A DNA stretch of 44,490 nt from Micromonospora chalcea (GTDB taxonomy: Bacteria; Actinomycetota; Actinomycetes; Mycobacteriales; Micromonosporaceae). Where the stretch lies: NCBI RefSeq assembly GCF_002926165.1, contig NZ_MAGP01000136.1, positions 1-44,490 of the forward strand, read 5' to 3'. The notes below the pieces were generated by a model. It did not search any database and was not told the DNA's origin. It was given only the letters and a program-made list of their open reading frames with translations. Made by a program: the position numbers and the translations under genes. Each line of letters opens with the position of its first letter. Positions within the stretch are counted from its first letter, which is position 1. Shown one piece after another: positions 25,118 to 32,286 of the stretch.

Positions 25118-26013
25118 GGACCCGTACGGACAAGCTGTTGTTGATCCTGACTGCGTTGTTCGTCGGCGGGCTCGCCTTTGTCGCGGGTGCCATCAGTTTC
25201 GCGCACATGCGGGAGTTGGCCCTTGAACATGGTCAACTCGGCTGGAAGTCGCTGGCGTTCCCGATCAGCGTGGACGGCCTGGAGATCGTCGCCAGCCTTT
25301 ACCTCGTCGCGCAGCGTCGCGCCGGGCAGCCTACCGGCTGGATTCCGTGGATCGCGCTGATCGTCGGCACCGCCGCAAGCCTCGCCGCGAACGTCGCGGT
25401 AGGCGGCGCGGACCCGATCGGCAAGGCTCTAGCCGGGTGGCCGGCGGTCTCCATGTTGGTCTCGATCAAGCTTCTGTTCGCCATGATCGACCACACGAAA
25501 GACGATCAGCGGACGATCGTCCGGGACGATCAGCGGACGGCCGGGAGCGTCCCGGACGTCCCCGGGACCGTCCAGCAGGCCGGACGGGACGGGACGACAC
25601 CGTCCGGGACCGCCCCCGGCGAGCGGACGAGCAGCCCGGTGCCGTCCGCGATCGCCCCGGCCGACCGGGCCGCCGGGACAAACGGGGGCACCCGGGTCGG
25701 CGCGGGCCAGCCTGCTCCGGGCGGGATCGGCGACCCGGGCGGGCGGGCGGCGGCGTCGGTCGGCATCCGCGCCGTGGCGCACCTGATACCGGCGGCGCGG
25801 GCGGCCCGCGCGAGCCTCGCCACCAAGGGCCGGTCGCTGTCGCGGGACAACCTCGCGGACGCCATGCGCGACGACGGGCACGGCGTGTCCAATGCACGCG
25901 CGTCACTCCTACTCAAGATCCTCAAGGCAGAGCACGACGTGACTACCATCGGCCCGGCGTCCGTCCGGCCCCGTCTGCAAGAGCCGGAACCGCTGTCGGA
26001 GGTGGTGGCGTAG
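25114..26013 (+). CDS. DUF2637 / SpdB-like membrane protein
   Basis: A 299-residue protein whose first half is a DUF2637 domain with four membrane helices (about 8-29, 48-66, 77-97, 108-126), a fold found on actinobacterial conjugative plasmids and elements, often labelled SpdA/SpdB or excisionase-like. Spd proteins help a plasmid spread between hyphal compartments after entry. The second half is a hydrophilic Pro/Gly/Thr-rich linker (130-225) and a helical C-terminal domain (about 226-295) resembling a small DNA-binding helix bundle (ATKGRSLSRDNLADAMRDDGHGVSNARASLLLKIL). The linker DNA contains direct repeats. The start overlaps the previous stop by four bases. A strong terminator follows. 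Confidence 0.75.
   Translation: MRTRTDKLLLILTALFVGGLAFVAGAISFAHMRELALEHGQLGWKSLAFPISVDGLEIVASLYLVAQRRAGQPTGWIPWIALIVGTAASLAANVAVGGADPIGKALAGWPAVSMLVSIKLLFAMIDHTKDDQRTIVRDDQRTAGSVPDVPGTVQQAGRDGTTPSGTAPGERTSSPVPSAIAPADRAAGTNGGTRVGAGQPAPGGIGDPGGRAAASVGIRAVAHLIPAARAARASLATKGRSLSRDNLADAMRDDGHGVSNARASLLLKILKAEHDVTTIGPASVRPRLQEPEPLSEVVA
25501..25539. repeat. 15-base direct repeats around a 14-base palindrome
   Basis: GACGATCAGCGGACG occurs at 25501-25515 and 25525-25539. Between and overlapping them, CGGACGATCGTCCG (25510-25523) is a perfect palindrome. The block lies inside the linker-coding part of the DUF2637 gene, where protein sequence is under little constraint, so it may be simple repeat expansion or a protein-binding site. 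Confidence 0.55.
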
Positions 26014-26103
26014 CGTCGGCCGTGAGGCGTCGATAGCGAGAGGCGCCCCAGTGGCCGTCAACGGGTCCGCCCGCCAACGCGGAGAATCGCGCATAGGAAC
26101 CGA

Positions 26104-26150
26104 ACGACAACGGGGGTGCCACCGAGATCCGGTGGCACCCCCGTTGTCGT
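26104..26150. terminator. very strong hairpin after the DUF2637 gene
   Basis: A 21-base-pair perfect stem (26104-26124 with 26130-26150) with the five-base loop AGATC lies 90 bases after the stop codon. There is no T run. It is probably a terminator isolating the gene pair from the HAD gene. Confidence 0.75.
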
Positions 26151-26186
26151 GTTGCCCATCATCGCGGAAGCCTTTGTGCCGCCAGG

Positions 26187-26192
26187 TACGTT
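26187..26192 (+). promoter_or_regulatory. putative -10 box (TACGTT) of the HAD gene
   Basis: TACGTT ends six bases before GTG 26199, with no ribosome site, so this element gene also looks leaderless. Confidence 0.42.
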
Positions 26193-26198
26193 GGTTCG

Positions 26199-26882
26199 GT
26201 GACCGCGCGCACTGCCGTTCCAGACGGCAAGACCTACGAGGCCCTGATCTTCGACTGGGATGGCACCCTGGTCGACTCCCGCGACGTTTGCTTCGATGCC
26301 CTCGCTCGTGCGATGGGTGATGCGGGGGTCAAGCTCGACCCGGATTGGTACTGGCCGCGCCAGGCGATTGCCTCGCCGGACATGCTGATCGTGTGGGAGC
26401 AGGAGTTCGGGCCGCTGCCCGAGCCGATTGACGAGATCATCGGCAGGTGTCGCTTTTACGTGCAGGCTGCTGCTCCTGACCTGAAAGTAGCTGAGGAGAT
26501 CGCGCGGGTGGCTCGTGCTGCGCGGCGTCGCGGTCAGCGGCTTGGCATCGGCTCGAACGCGTCCACGAATACCGTATGGGCAGGGCTGGAAGCCACGGGT
26601 CTTGATGCCCTGTTCGATGTCGTCGTGACGTGGAGCGATGTTCCGCAGGGCAGAGGTAAACCTGAGCCGGACATCTTCCTACTGGTGGCACAGCGACTCG
26701 GTGCCGATCCGGCCCGCTGCTTGGTGTACGAAGACGCCGAAGTGGGAGTCACGGCGGCCCTCTCGGCTGGCATGACGGCCTACAACGTGCAGACCGGTGT
26801 TCTCCACAGGCCGGTTGGCAGTCCGATCAGTGCCGCTCCGGTACATCGGCCTGCGTTCGCGGCACCAAGCTTGGCCGATTGA
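26199..26882 (+). CDS. HAD-superfamily phosphatase
   Basis: A 227-residue HAD hydrolase of the beta-phosphoglucomutase/phosphatase group with a helical cap. Motif I is FDWDGTLVDSR (about 18-28) with the nucleophile Asp, motif II is GIGSNAS, motif III the Lys of GRGKPEPDIF, and motif IV CLVYEDAEVGVTAA. Substrate is unknown; these enzymes act on sugar phosphates or remove damaged phosphometabolites. It lies 33 bases before a NAD(P)HX repair gene, and both have less extreme GC at the third codon position than the flanking genes, so they may form one metabolite-repair unit brought in together. Confidence 0.88.
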   Translation: MTARTAVPDGKTYEALIFDWDGTLVDSRDVCFDALARAMGDAGVKLDPDWYWPRQAIASPDMLIVWEQEFGPLPEPIDEIIGRCRFYVQAAAPDLKVAEEIARVARAARRRGQRLGIGSNASTNTVWAGLEATGLDALFDVVVTWSDVPQGRGKPEPDIFLLVAQRLGADPARCLVYEDAEVGVTAALSAGMTAYNVQTGVLHRPVGSPISAAPVHRPAFAAPSLAD

Positions 26883-26915
26883 TGAGCCTCGCTCGCTGTA
26901 TGGAACCCTTGCGAA

Positions 26916-28472
26916 ATGCGTTCTGTGGACGAGGTTCTGGCGGCTTTTTGCGCTGACGACATCCGGGCCGCTGAGCTGCCGGTCCTGGCTCGCCTGCCCG
27001 AGGGCGGCTTGATGGACAGGGCCGCTGCGGCACTCAACTCGGTGTGTGCCCGGATACTGCGGGAGAGCAGCGGTGGAGTCTACGGCCGCCGTGTCGTGAT
27101 GTTGGTTGGTAGCGGTAACAACGGAGGCGACGCGCTTCTTGCCGGTGCTCATCTTCAGCGTGGCGGTGCGCAGGTCACCGCCGCAATGGTCGGAGGCCAC
27201 GCCTATGAGCGTGGTCTCCGAGCGTTCGTCGGTGCTGGCGGCCGAGTCATAGATGCACGGGAACCCGCAGGTGAAGACCGGATAAGCCGCCTGCTCGAAC
27301 GAGCAGAACTCGTGCTCGATGGGATTGTCGGCATCAGTGGTCGACCTGGCCTGAGCGGGGTGTCGAAGCGACTGGCAGCGGCGGTTCCACGCGCAGCTAC
27401 GGTCGTCGCAGTTGACATGCCCAGCGGTCTTGACCCGGACACCGGCGAGATCCATGGGGAGTGTCTGGCCGCCGATGTGACCGTGTCCTTCGGCACGTTG
27501 AAGCCTTGTCTCCTCCTGCCACCAGCGGCCCACGTCGCTGGACGGCTCGTGCACGTGCCGGTCGGCATTGACGAGGGTCTGCCGGCTCGGCCGTACGTGC
27601 GCCGGTTGACCGACGCCGGTGTGGCGGCGCGGTGGCCGGTGCCGAACCACGCCGGTCACAAGTACACGCGGGGCGTCCTCGGCGTGGTGGCGGGCTCGGA
27701 CGCCTACCCCGGCGCGGCTGTGCTCGCCGTGCTGGGCGCGCAGCGGGCGGGCGTCGGGATCGTGAGGTTCATCGGCCCGCGCCACGTGACGGATCACGTG
27801 CTTCGCGCCGTGCCGGAGGCGGTGCCTGGCAAGGGCCGCGTTCAGGCATGGCTGTTGGGCTCGGGTGTCGAATCGGACACCGACCAGGACGAGGCGATCG
27901 ATCAAGCGCTGGCATCTGGCCTTCCCTGCGTCGTGGACGCGGGGGCACTCACGGCGTGTGTCAGGCAGCGGTCCGGTGGAGTTCGAGCCGCCGAGGCGGA
28001 CACCGTACTGCTGACTCCGCACGCTGGCGAGGTCTCGCGGATGCTCGGGCAGTTGGGCACGCCGGTCCCGCGCAGCGAGGTTGAGGCTCGGCCAGCCTTC
28101 TACGCAACGCTGCTGGCCAAGCAGGTGGACGCGACGGTCCTGCTGAAGGGACCGACCACGCTGGTTGCCAGTCCAGAGGGCTGGCTATCGAGTCAGAATG
28201 ACGGGCCGTCGTGGCTGGCGACGGCGGGAACGGGCGACGTGCTGGCCGGGATCGCTGGCGCGCTCATGGCACAAGGCGTCGACGCGATGGATGCCGGTGC
28301 GATGGCGGCCTTCGTCCATGGGCGGGCCGGTGCTCGGGCGTCGGCGGGCGGCCCCATCGCTGCGGGCGACGTCGCGGCGGCGACTCCGGCGGTTATCGCT
28401 GGCCTCCTGACCGGCCGCTCGTCCGGCACCGATGGCTGGATGCGAGGTCATCGTTTCATTTCGCTGGGATGA
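26916..28472 (+). CDS. nnr: bifunctional NAD(P)H-hydrate epimerase / ADP-dependent dehydratase
   Basis: Nnr repairs hydrated NADH and NADPH. The N-terminal YjeF_N domain (about 1-220) has IRAAELPVLARLPEGGLMDRAA, VGSGNNGGDALLAGAHL, LDGIVGISGRPGLSG and AVDMPSGLDPDTGEI; the C-terminal YjeF_C ribokinase-like domain has NHAGHKYTRGVLGVVAGSDAYPGAAVLAV, LTPHAGEVSRMLG, LLKGPTTLV and the nucleotide loop ATAGTGDVLAGIAGAL. The length of 518 residues is normal, and the motifs look intact. Nnr is normally a single housekeeping gene near alr and tsaE genes, so a copy on a mobile element is unusual. Its 3' end overlaps the converging XRE gene by 17 bases. Confidence 0.93.
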   Translation: MRSVDEVLAAFCADDIRAAELPVLARLPEGGLMDRAAAALNSVCARILRESSGGVYGRRVVMLVGSGNNGGDALLAGAHLQRGGAQVTAAMVGGHAYERGLRAFVGAGGRVIDAREPAGEDRISRLLERAELVLDGIVGISGRPGLSGVSKRLAAAVPRAATVVAVDMPSGLDPDTGEIHGECLAADVTVSFGTLKPCLLLPPAAHVAGRLVHVPVGIDEGLPARPYVRRLTDAGVAARWPVPNHAGHKYTRGVLGVVAGSDAYPGAAVLAVLGAQRAGVGIVRFIGPRHVTDHVLRAVPEAVPGKGRVQAWLLGSGVESDTDQDEAIDQALASGLPCVVDAGALTACVRQRSGGVRAAEADTVLLTPHAGEVSRMLGQLGTPVPRSEVEARPAFYATLLAKQVDATVLLKGPTTLVASPEGWLSSQNDGPSWLATAGTGDVLAGIAGALMAQGVDAMDAGAMAAFVHGRAGARASAGGPIAAGDVAAATPAVIAGLLTGRSSGTDGWMRGHRFISLG

Positions 28473-29694
28473 GGCCAACTCGTTGGGCGAGTGCGCGCAC
28501 ATGTGTCCGTGCTCTCGCCCTGTCCCGGAAGATCAGTTCACGCAGGAGTTCGCGCACCAGTGTCGAGTCCCGTACCTCCTCCTGCGAGATCTTCTCCGCG
28601 TCGAGCAGAACGAGGATTGCTGACTCGTCCTCGCCTCGGCGGACGAAGCCGCGAGCGGTGTTGATCAGCGCGGCGGCCCGACGCTCGACACTTGGTATGT
28701 CATCGATGTGTAGACGCGCGGAGTACTCGACGACGTCATCCGCCCGACCAAGTTCGGCGCTGATGGCCAGGCCATGGATGTCGACGTTGGCGGGACCGAA
28801 GGCGGTCCATGGATCGTAGTGACGGCCGATCGCGCGGGCGGCTTCCTCGGCGACTCGGTGGAATGCCCACGCGCGCCCGTCGTCGTCGGATTGGGCGGCG
28901 CTGATGGACGCGGCTAGGTGAAGCATCCCGTAGTCGGCGAGCAGCTGCGGATCGGGCTCAGATTGATCAATGTGCGCCCTCAGTTCGTCGGCGGCGGCGA
29001 GGCACAGGCGGGTTGCCTCGTCTTGTTGCCCGGCCCGGCGATAGGACGCCGACAGCGCCCACGCCCCGATCGCGATCAAGTGGGGATCGTCGGCTTCGCG
29101 TGCGGCGTTCATGGCTCGGTCGGCGGCGATCCAGGCGAGGTCTCCGTCTGGGATGTGGTGTAGCCACTGCCGGGCGACCTGGTACGTGCCAGCGAGGTTG
29201 CGGGCGGCCGAGCGGCGGTCCTCGGCGGCGCGGTAGGCGGCGACAGCGTCGACGATCAGGCCGGGCAGCACGCCGCCCAGGATGGTGTGCGCGGTCGGCG
29301 AGCTGTGCCAGATCGTCCACGCCGCGGTTACCCGTTCGCCGATGTTTTGCACGGGCTCGGCAACTCGGGGGAAGGCGGCGGGTACCGCTGCCCGCATGAT
29401 CGCTTCTCGGACGGCGGCTACCGCCTCGCCCGCGGGGCGAGGTCCGGGCACGAGGTTGTCCACGGAGCGGCCGATCAGATCCTCGATCGTGCACTGCACG
29501 ACCTGCGCGATCCGAAGCAGGTCGGTAAGCCGCTCCGCGTGTCTGCGGCCCTGCTCCACAGCCGACACCCATTGGACCGACTTGCCGATCCGTGACGCGA
29601 GTTCCTGCTGCGTGACCCCGGCGGCACGTCGGTGAGCAGCGATGTTCGCCCCGATGCCGCGAATGAGGCTCGGCTCAATATCCATATCCACCAC
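28456..29694 (-). CDS. XRE-family regulator with TPR-like sensor region
   Basis: A 412-residue protein. An XRE helix-turn-helix at about 15-70 (NIAAHRRAAGVTQQELASRIGKSVQWVSAVEQGRRHAERLTDLLRIAQVV) is followed by a long helical part with TPR-like repeats (about 150-400). This is the layout of actinobacterial quorum- or development-type regulators, in which the helical part binds a peptide or partner. ATG 29694 or ATG 29685 may be the start. It is divergent from the small-protein operon leading to the graspetide genes, about 190 bases apart, and could control it. The 3' end overlaps nnr. Confidence 0.87.
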   Translation of the reverse strand: MVDMDIEPSLIRGIGANIAAHRRAAGVTQQELASRIGKSVQWVSAVEQGRRHAERLTDLLRIAQVVQCTIEDLIGRSVDNLVPGPRPAGEAVAAVREAIMRAAVPAAFPRVAEPVQNIGERVTAAWTIWHSSPTAHTILGGVLPGLIVDAVAAYRAAEDRRSAARNLAGTYQVARQWLHHIPDGDLAWIAADRAMNAAREADDPHLIAIGAWALSASYRRAGQQDEATRLCLAAADELRAHIDQSEPDPQLLADYGMLHLAASISAAQSDDDGRAWAFHRVAEEAARAIGRHYDPWTAFGPANVDIHGLAISAELGRADDVVEYSARLHIDDIPSVERRAAALINTARGFVRRGEDESAILVLLDAEKISQEEVRDSTLVRELLRELIFRDRARARTHVRALAQRVGLIPAK

Positions 29695-29881
29695 CTTCCA
29701 TGACCATCACGATACGGACACTGCTACCGATGTAGTAGTTCCGGTGCGCGACGGCTCCATAACGTCAGGTCACATAGATCGACGCCGTGAATCGGCGGCA
29801 ACCAATGTGGTCGCCCTGGCCGGGCGTGACAAGAGCCTCCGTCCGGCTAGGTGCCCGCACGGTGAGAGGGGGGAACAAGAG

Positions 29882-29995
29882 ATGACAGAGATCACCGGGA
29901 ATGGAGCGGGCGCGGTCGACGCCAACGTTCGGTGGGCGACGCAGGCAGTGCGAACCATTGCCCGATCGAGTGGCCGGAATGCAGCCGCTGCTTGA
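29882..29995 (+). CDS. small ORF (37 residues), good ribosome site but doubtful C-terminus
   Basis: ATG 29882 follows GAGGGGGGAACAAGAG and encodes MTEITGNGAGAVDANVRWAT and 17 more residues. Third-position GC is high at first and falls after about 29,950, exactly where another frame becomes coding-like. It may be the true start of the overlapping Cys-rich gene joined by a frameshift. Confidence 0.35.
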   Translation: MTEITGNGAGAVDANVRWATQAVRTIARSSGRNAAAA

Positions 29996-30081
29996 ACTGT
30001 CACGCGCGGTTCCCCTGCGCTACCTACGGGTGGGCCTTCGACGTGGCTGGTCAACGTCGGATGGAACGCCAGCCAGATTGA
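29932..30081 (+). CDS. small Cys-rich zinc-knuckle-like protein
   Basis: A 49-codon frame from GTG 29932 whose second half reads CPIEWPECSRCLNCHARFPC then ATYGWAFDVAGQRR. Codon third positions are strongly GC-rich, unlike the overlapping frame at 29882. CLNCHARFPC has the same C-x2-C-x4-P-C spacing as other small proteins on this element, which supports a real gene. No ribosome site precedes GTG 29932, so either the start is elsewhere or a minus-one shift links it to the frame beginning at 29882. The next gene starts 24 bases later. Confidence 0.42.
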   Translation: MGDAGSANHCPIEWPECSRCLNCHARFPCATYGWAFDVAGQRRMERQPD

Positions 30082-30105
30082 CGCTCTGGATGCGAGGACA
30101 GGCCC

Positions 30106-30306
30106 ATGGTCGTGATCATCGAAGCTGATAAGGCGCACGCCGACGAGATCGCCGACGCGCGGTCGATCCTGCTGGTGCATCGGGCGGAGCCCGATGGGCT
30201 GTGCTGGGGATGCCATGAGGTGTCGTGCAGGTTCGCCTGGTTCCCGTGCCCGCAGGCTCGCTGGGCGCAACGGGTGCTCGCAGCGGACGGGGGTGATGGG
30301 CGGTGA
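30106..30306 (+). CDS. small Cys-rich hypothetical protein
   Basis: A 66-residue protein with a helical N-terminus (DKAHADEIADARSILLVHRAEPDG) and CWGCHEVSCRFAWFPC (about 33-48), a likely zinc-binding group. It is of no family I can name with certainty but belongs to the small Cys proteins common on actinobacterial elements. GAGGAC provides the ribosome site. Its stop overlaps the GTG start of the next gene, so the two are translated together. Confidence 0.65.
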   Translation: MVVIIEADKAHADEIADARSILLVHRAEPDGLCWGCHEVSCRFAWFPCPQARWAQRVLAADGGDGR

Positions 30307-30608
30307 AAGCCTTGAGCGCCAACGTGTTGACCGTCGCGAGCGTTCCGCGTCAGCGCATCTATGACGCGCTGCTCGCTGAGCCGGGGCGGGACTGGACGGT
30401 CAGCCAGCTCGCCGCGCTGCTGCACGACGTATCGGTGGAGGCGGTGCGCACGACGGTGCACCTGCTGCTCGGCGACCACCTGATGGAGATCGTGCCTCGC
30501 ACCCGAGCCCTGACGGTGCGGTTGACCGGCGAGGGCCGGGCCACCGTCGCCGAGATCCGGTCCCGGTGGGCATCAACCCAGACACCGCCTGGCGAAGGAG
30601 GATCGTGA
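30303..30608 (+). CDS. winged-helix DNA-binding protein
   Basis: A 101-residue protein fitting a single winged-helix domain: helix 1 PRQRIYDALLAE, then DWTVSQLAALLHDVSVEAVRTTVHLLLGDHLMEIV as helices 2-3 and RTRALTVRLTGEGRATVAEI as the wing and last helix. This resembles MarR/PadR-like or BlaI-like small repressors. It starts at GTG 30303 inside the previous gene's end and its TGA overlaps the next ATG (TGATG). It is the nearest regulator upstream of the graspetide precursor and could control it, which is inference. Confidence 0.68.
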   Translation: MKALSANVLTVASVPRQRIYDALLAEPGRDWTVSQLAALLHDVSVEAVRTTVHLLLGDHLMEIVPRTRALTVRLTGEGRATVAEIRSRWASTQTPPGEGGS

Positions 30609-30910
30609 TGGCGACGGCGACCGTGCGGGCGTCGGTGAACGGCAGCGCCTTGCATGGAGTGGAAGCGGCCCACAGCGTGATCGCTGCGCATCTGCGCTCC
30701 GATCGCGGCGGCCGGTGCCTTGCCTGCGGCGAGTTGGAGCCGTGCAGCCAGCGCAACACCGCGCACGTCGCGCTGTTCGGCCACGACCGGCAACTTCCCC
30801 GCAGGCAGCCCCTGCAACTGATCGGCCCCAACGGTGACTTCACAGCCGCCGACCGCACACCGTTTCACGCGTTCGGCGCTCCCGCCGATCGAGAGGCTTC
30901 CGGCCGTTGA
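30608..30910 (+). CDS. small Cys-motif hypothetical protein
   Basis: A 100-residue protein. VEAAHSVIAAHLRSDRGGRCLACGELEPCSQRNTAHVALFG carries the C-x2-C-x4-P-C motif at about 39-48 plus two His that could complete a zinc site. The C-terminal half is basic and not recognised. It ends the tightly packed run that begins near 29,900. A perfect hairpin separates it from the graspetide precursor. Confidence 0.62.
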   Translation: MATATVRASVNGSALHGVEAAHSVIAAHLRSDRGGRCLACGELEPCSQRNTAHVALFGHDRQLPRRQPLQLIGPNGDFTAADRTPFHAFGAPADREASGR

Positions 30911-30932
30911 CGCCTCGCCAAGGCGGCCGGAT

Positions 30933-30969
30933 GGTTGCCCGCGCGGAGCTGCGTACCGCGCGGGCAACC
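30933..30969 (+). terminator. hairpin upstream of the graspetide precursor
   Basis: GGTTGCCCGCGCGG (30933-30946) pairs perfectly with CCGCGCGGGCAACC (30956-30969). It has no T run. It either ends the small-protein operon or acts as an attenuator in the leader of the precursor gene. Confidence 0.65.
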
Positions 30970-31020
30970 CACAACCCCTAGTTCGATGCCGCCGACGTGG
31001 CGGCAGGAAGGACCACCGCG

Positions 31021-31290
31021 ATGAGAACCCCAACCCTGCCCAGGGTGGTCGCTCCGCTGTTCTCGCCCCCGGCGCTGTTGCCGATGGGTGAGCCCGGCGG
31101 CGTGGCCTACCCGATGGCCCACATCCCGGGCGAGCTTCGGCCGTATGCGGCGAGTCTGGCTGTGCCGATGCCGCTACAGGGCAAGCACAACACCACCTCC
31201 ACCTCGCCACGGACTTCCATGGCGACCGAGACGTCTTCGGACGGCAAGGTGTCCCGCGACAGCCAGACCGACACCGGCTCGGACAGCTAG
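31021..31290 (+). CDS. graspetide (omega-ester peptide) precursor
   Basis: An 89-residue precursor peptide of the ATP-grasp-target RiPP kind. Residues 1-54 are a Pro-rich leader (PLFSPPALLP, HIPGELRPYAASLAVPMPLQ) that should bind the ATP-grasp ligase. The probable core follows: Thr58, Thr59, Ser60, Thr61, Ser62, Thr65, Ser66, Thr69 and Thr71 on one side, a central Asp74-Gly75, then Asp80, Asp84 and Asp88 on the other. Ligases of this class join Thr or Ser hydroxyls to Asp or Glu carboxyls, and the linked methyltransferase should act at an Asp, most likely Asp74, to give aspartimide. ATG 31021 has an AAGGAC ribosome site. The ligase starts 18 bases after the stop. Confidence 0.85.
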   Translation: MRTPTLPRVVAPLFSPPALLPMGEPGGVAYPMAHIPGELRPYAASLAVPMPLQGKHNTTSTSPRTSMATETSSDGKVSRDSQTDTGSDS

Positions 31291-31308
31291 GAAGCGGGGG
31301 CGACGGCC

Positions 31309-32286
31309 GTGAACACCAAAGACACGATCCTGATCCTGACCAGCGCCGACGACCCGACAGCCGACGCTGTGGCGGCTGCGTTGGCCCACGCCGGAGGCAA
31401 GGTCGTGCGACTCGACACCGGCGACTTTCCGATGGAGCTGCGGTTGTCCGCGACGACCACGGCGGAGGGCGGCTGGGCCGGCATGTTGAGCACCGCCGCG
31501 GACACGCTCGATCTGGAGCGGGTGCGCTCGGTGTTCTACTGGCGGCCAACCAGCTTTCGGCTGCCTGCCGGGATGTCACCGGCCGATGAGGTGTTCGCGG
31601 CCGTCGAGGCCCGTCACGGCCTCGGCGGGCTTTTGGCCAGCCTGGATGCGCTGTGGGTCAACGACCCGGTCAAGTCCGCCGCTGCCGAGTACAAGCCGCT
31701 GCAACTGACGCTGGCCGCCCGGTGCGGGCTGGCGGTGCCGCGCACGCTGCTCAGCAACGTGGCCGCCGATGTGGCCGCGTTCGCCAAGCGGGTCGGCGGG
31801 CAGGTCGTGTGCAAGCCGCTGTCGTCCCTGGTGTTCACCGAGGACGGCCACCAGGCGACCAAGCCCTACACCACGATCATCGACCCCGCCGACATCTCCG
31901 CTGAGGCGTTCGCGGCGACCGCGCACCTGGTGCAGGAGTATCTGCCGAAGGCGTTCGAGGCCCGGGTGACCGTGGTCGGCGCGCTGCCGATCGCGGTCGC
32001 GATCCGCTCGCGCTCGCAGGCCGGACGGGTGGACTGGCGGGCCGACTACGACTCGCTCACCTACGAGCACATCGACGTGCCGGAATCAGTCGCAACGGGC
32101 GTGCGCCGCTTCCTGGACCGGCTGGGGTTGAGCTACGGCGCGTTCGACTTCGTTATCACCCCCGAAGGCCGCTGGGTCATGCTCGAATGCAACCCGGCAG
32201 GTCAGTGGCTGTGGCTGGAACATGAGACCGGTGCGCCGATCGCTGCGGCACTGGCCGATCTGCTGGTGAAGGGACCTCGCGCATGA
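31309..32286 (+). CDS. graspetide ATP-grasp ligase (SAV_5884 type)
   Basis: A 325-residue ATP-grasp enzyme that would activate Asp or Glu side chains of the precursor as acyl-phosphates and form esters with Thr or Ser. The N-terminal part has VVRLDTGDFP and VFYWRPTSFRLP, hallmarks of MvdD/MdnC-like peptide ligases; WVNDPVKSAAAEYKPLQLTLAARCGLAVPRTL opens the ATP-grasp core, VCKPL supplies a nucleotide Lys, and DFVITPEGRWVMLECNP with AGQWLWLE near 293-304 contains the metal-binding Glu293 and Asn295. The actinobacterial SAV_5884-type family fits best. The start is GTG 31309, and the stop overlaps the methyltransferase ATG (ATGA). Confidence 0.93.
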   Translation: MNTKDTILILTSADDPTADAVAAALAHAGGKVVRLDTGDFPMELRLSATTTAEGGWAGMLSTAADTLDLERVRSVFYWRPTSFRLPAGMSPADEVFAAVEARHGLGGLLASLDALWVNDPVKSAAAEYKPLQLTLAARCGLAVPRTLLSNVAADVAAFAKRVGGQVVCKPLSSLVFTEDGHQATKPYTTIIDPADISAEAFAATAHLVQEYLPKAFEARVTVVGALPIAVAIRSRSQAGRVDWRADYDSLTYEHIDVPESVATGVRRFLDRLGLSYGAFDFVITPEGRWVMLECNPAGQWLWLEHETGAPIAAALADLLVKGPRA

